Source: Chrysophaeum taylorii
Taxonomy: Eukaryota > Sar > Pelagophyceae > Pelagomonadales > Pelagomonadaceae
Length of the DNA: 40,679 nucleotides
Direction of reading: 5' to 3'
Assembly (NCBI GenBank): GCA_029834535.1
Contig: JAQMWT010000645.1
Location: 1-40,679 of the forward strand
In this document: piece by piece, positions 38,791 through 40,679 of the stretch
How the letters are laid out: each line of letters starts with the position of its first letter
How positions within the stretch are numbered: the first letter of the stretch is position 1
Notes under the pieces: generated by a model
Told to the model about the DNA's origin: nothing
The model's database searches: none
Seen by the model: the letters and a program-made list of their open reading frames with translations, nothing else
Program-made: the position numbers and the translations under genes

Positions 38791-38988
38791 CTAACTAACT
38801 AACTAACTTCAGACCTCTCCCGAGCATGGGAGCCAGGCCGGACCGACAGGAGCCAGTCCGGAATCACGGGCCTGTAGACGAGGAGCGCCGAAAGGTGGGT
38901 CGGCGGAGAGTGATCATCAAGCTTGTCGCCATGCGACGAGGAGACCGCGATGTGACTGACAACCAACTCGTCGATAACCTTCCGTCTG
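38791..38988 (-). mobile_element. Short TTAG-tailed retroelement copy S5, 5'-truncated (198 bp)
   Basis: The tail (CTAACTAACTAACTAACTTC) is on the left. Homology with S2 ends at GATAACCTTCCGTCT, so about 175 bases of the 5' end are missing. It is flanked by CTTAAACAAAA (38780-38790) and CTTAACCAAAA (38989-38999), an 11-bp duplication with one difference. Loss of the 5' end with a target duplication is typical of target-primed reverse transcription. Confidence 0.85.
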
Positions 38989-39037
38989 CTTAACCAAAAA
39001 CAACAACATAAACGATGAGGCTACATTACAATTAACA

Positions 39038-39697
39038 TTAGGAGGAGGAAGTTGGACGTGTTGTTGCGTTACGTAACGAGTCAGCATCCACAGTGTCTGA
39101 TGTATGGTCCGATTCATCATCACTATTGTCTTCACGTTTCTTTAATTCTGGAGAGGGAGTGACATGGTCTTCGAGATTGTCGTTAGTTGTAGCGTTGTTC
39201 ATAGTCGTCGCGTCACAGAGATCAGCAAGTGGGGACATGACAGAAGACAAGTAGGACATAGCAGCAGCAGGTGGTAGAGTACGCAACTCTGTTGCAGGGA
39301 TGCCACGGTCCTGTGCATCAGACATAGCTGTATGTAAACCAACTTCTGTATTTCCGATTATAAGTCGTTGCGCCTCCTCAAAGGTGTTTGGAGGTTCAAC
39401 TGAAGCGACAAGTGACTTTGAAATAAGGTGAGCTAAAACAGCAAGGGTGGGCAATGTGACATCCTGGTTCATCTGGTAGCTAGAAAACAAATCGTCCAAG
39501 AGTGACACATGCTTGGTGTTGTCATTTAATTGCGCGGTGAGAGCATCGTTTGCACCTTGTGGAGAGATTTGGCCCTCTCCGGGTACATGGTAGAGACTGC
39601 GTGCAGTCTTAGGCGTGTACAGACCATTCCGCTTGTCACATGCTACTACACAAGGTAGGGATTTAAGCCCTAACTCCTTAAGGACATTAGGTCCCAT
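39038..39697 (-). CDS. Tandem family gene P2, unknown function
   Basis: A complete 219-residue frame from the ATG at 39697. Residues 1-45 match P1 (MGPNVLKELGLKSLPCVVAC; YHVPGEGQIS). The rest matches P3: HVSLLDDLFSSYQMNQD against HVSLLDNILSSFQMHQD, HTAMSDAQDRGIPA against HTAMSDVHGRVIPA, and AMSYLSSVMSPL against AMSFLSSVMAPL. It ends in an acidic, Ser/Asp-rich tail. No signal peptide, membrane helix or known domain. It is likely a member of a lineage-specific multigene family. Confidence 0.7.
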   Translation of the reverse strand: MGPNVLKELGLKSLPCVVACDKRNGLYTPKTARSLYHVPGEGQISPQGANDALTAQLNDNTKHVSLLDDLFSSYQMNQDVTLPTLAVLAHLISKSLVASVEPPNTFEEAQRLIIGNTEVGLHTAMSDAQDRGIPATELRTLPPAAAMSYLSSVMSPLADLCDATTMNNATTNDNLEDHVTPSPELKKREDNSDDESDHTSDTVDADSLRNATTRPTSSS

Positions 39698-40050
39698 AGA
39701 AGCGTTTACACTGACAACGAGGAACGAAGCCTCTGTTAATTAAACAGAACACCCCGTACCTGACGGTACGCACCTGGAGGCCTACTCCATGTTGGAAAAG
39801 AGCTTCAGACTGGGTTCTTCATAGTCATGAAAATATATAATTGCGGGAGGGTAAGGAAGGAAAGAGGGAAAGCCGTATTACGGAGAGAAAACCCTCTTGT
39901 AGAGATAGGTGTGAGATGTTCCAGTGTCGCACACATAATAGTGTAGCTCTCTGATCCCCCTCAACGTGTGAAAACGGTTTATGCATTTCAGACGTTCTCG
40001 AGGCGGAACTTGTGCAATACACATGAGAACAGTGAACAATGGAACAAACA
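39698..40050 (-). promoter_or_regulatory. Conserved upstream region of P2
   Basis: The duplicate of 38412-38770. Conserved landmarks include GACGGTACGCACCTGGAGG and GCCGTATTACGGAGAGAAAA. It is bounded at the right by the end of P3 at 40073, so the repeat unit is gene plus about 350 bases. Confidence 0.5.
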
Positions 40051-40072
40051 ACAACAAAACAGGACAAACTAA

Positions 40073-40679
40073 TTATGATGTCGAGCGTGTTGTGATGTTG
40101 CGCAAAGAAGCGGTATCGGTATCCACAACATCAGATGTGTGGTCCAATTCATCCTCGCTATTATCGTCCAGTTCCTGTAACTCTGGAGAAGACGAATTGT
40201 GATCATCGGAGGATTGGTCGTTAGCAGTATTGGTATTGTGCGTAGTCATTGCATCACTCAAGGTGACCAAGGGTGCCATAACAGACGAGAGGAAGGACAT
40301 AGCAGCATCTGGTGTAAGAGCGTGTAGATCCAATGCAGGAATAACACGACCATGTACATCAGACATAGCTGTGTGTAAGCTGTGAGCTGCTGCGTCGATT
40401 AGAACTCGCTGTGCCTCATTATACGTATCTGGAGGGAACTGTCCAATGGACGAGATAAGCGACCGAGAAATGATATGGACAAATACAGCAGAGGTCGGGA
40501 TTATAGTGTCCTGATGCATTTGAAAACTCGACAAGATGTTGTCTAACAAAGAGACATGCTTGATGTTCTCGGTCACTTGAGTATTTAACGTTTCGTAGGC
40601 CTCTTGCATCTGTGTGAGAGAAGTTAGTGCAAGCGATAGTCGATGTTCTGGTGCCATCAATTGATGTTCGGTGTTAGTA
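40073..40679 (-). CDS. Tandem family gene P3, unknown function, cut by window edge
   Basis: A frame of about 200 residues open to the right edge; the first in-window Met is at 40657 but the frame extends upstream. It is homologous to P2 over the whole C-terminal part (TENIKHVSLLDNILSSFQMH; EAQRVLIDAAAHSLHTAMSD; AAMSFLSSVMAPLVTLSDAM) and ends in the same acidic tail with SLRNITTRSTS. The start would lie outside the window if it has the P1/P2 N-terminus. Confidence 0.7.
   Translation of the reverse strand, partial: TNTEHQLMAPEHRLSLALTSLTQMQEAYETLNTQVTENIKHVSLLDNILSSFQMHQDTIIPTSAVFVHIISRSLISSIGQFPPDTYNEAQRVLIDAAAHSLHTAMSDVHGRVIPALDLHALTPDAAMSFLSSVMAPLVTLSDAMTTHNTNTANDQSSDDHNSSSPELQELDDNSEDELDHTSDVVDTDTASLRNITTRSTS

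Noticed and set aside
1..40679. CRISPR array, bacterial operons or rRNA/tRNA genes
   Set aside because: No regularly spaced repeats, no operon layout and no structural RNA genes were seen; the window is eukaryotic.
37376..40679. Tandem genes P1-P3 as retrotransposon gag genes
   Set aside because: No LTR, protease or RT lies nearby and they share gene-like upstream regions; a host multigene family fits better.

Overview
This is eukaryotic DNA from a retrotransposon-rich genome. The evidence is a split gene for anaphase-promoting complex subunit 2 with a 46-base intron, LTR retrotransposons of both the copia and gypsy classes, a short TTAG-tailed retroelement family and a fungal/oomycete-type DDE transposase relic. 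The host looks like a protist. An alveolate such as Perkinsus or a dinoflagellate relative fits the mix, but that is inference; no rRNA, tRNA or diagnostic marker is present.

Layout, left to right. 1-5596 (minus): copia-class element A, cut by the left edge, with LTR, gag, protease and cytosine methyltransferase. 5597-6421: no recognised gene. 6422-6580: short retroelement copy S1. 6581-7947 (minus): LTR and gag start of a third, related copia element C. 7948-8404: GC-rich flank. 8410-18449 (minus): complete gypsy-class element D, 10,040 bp, bounded by the 5-bp duplication acaac, with LTRs, PBS, PPT, gag, protease, cytosine methyltransferase, RT, RNase H and integrase. 18455-20401: acidic ORF tail, a MITE candidate, a decayed DDE transposase and a minisatellite. 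20402-20775: S2. 21513-23629 (plus): APC2. 24404-25411 (minus): broken OTU-like gene whose first coding segment lies at 35163-35225 on the far side of element B. 25412-35162 (plus): complete copia element B, 9,751 bp, bounded by gtgta, with S3 (397 bp) nested in its gag. 35226-37375: promoter-like sequence, S4 and uncertain fragments. 37376-40679 (minus): a tandem family of three related unknown genes, with S5 between two of them.

The main result is that two unrelated LTR-retrotransposon lineages in this one window each carry a C5-cytosine DNA methyltransferase domain directly after the protease. In D (gypsy) the motif IV cysteine sits in SPPC, motif VI reads LIEQ, and the domain lies between protease and RT. 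In A and B (copia) motif IV is LPCQ, motif VI is ENVPPN, and the domain lies between protease and integrase. Both show motifs I, IV, VI, VIII, IX and X in canonical order. The differences in the core motifs suggest two separate captures. Capture of cytosine methyltransferases by retrotransposons has been reported for a dinoflagellate and a charophyte alga (de Mendoza and colleagues 2018, from memory), so the principle is known; two element classes side by side is what stands out here.

All copies carry frameshifts or stops, so none looks active as written. The damage sits at different places in A and B. Much of it is single-base and some lies near homopolymers, so assembly error should be kept in mind.
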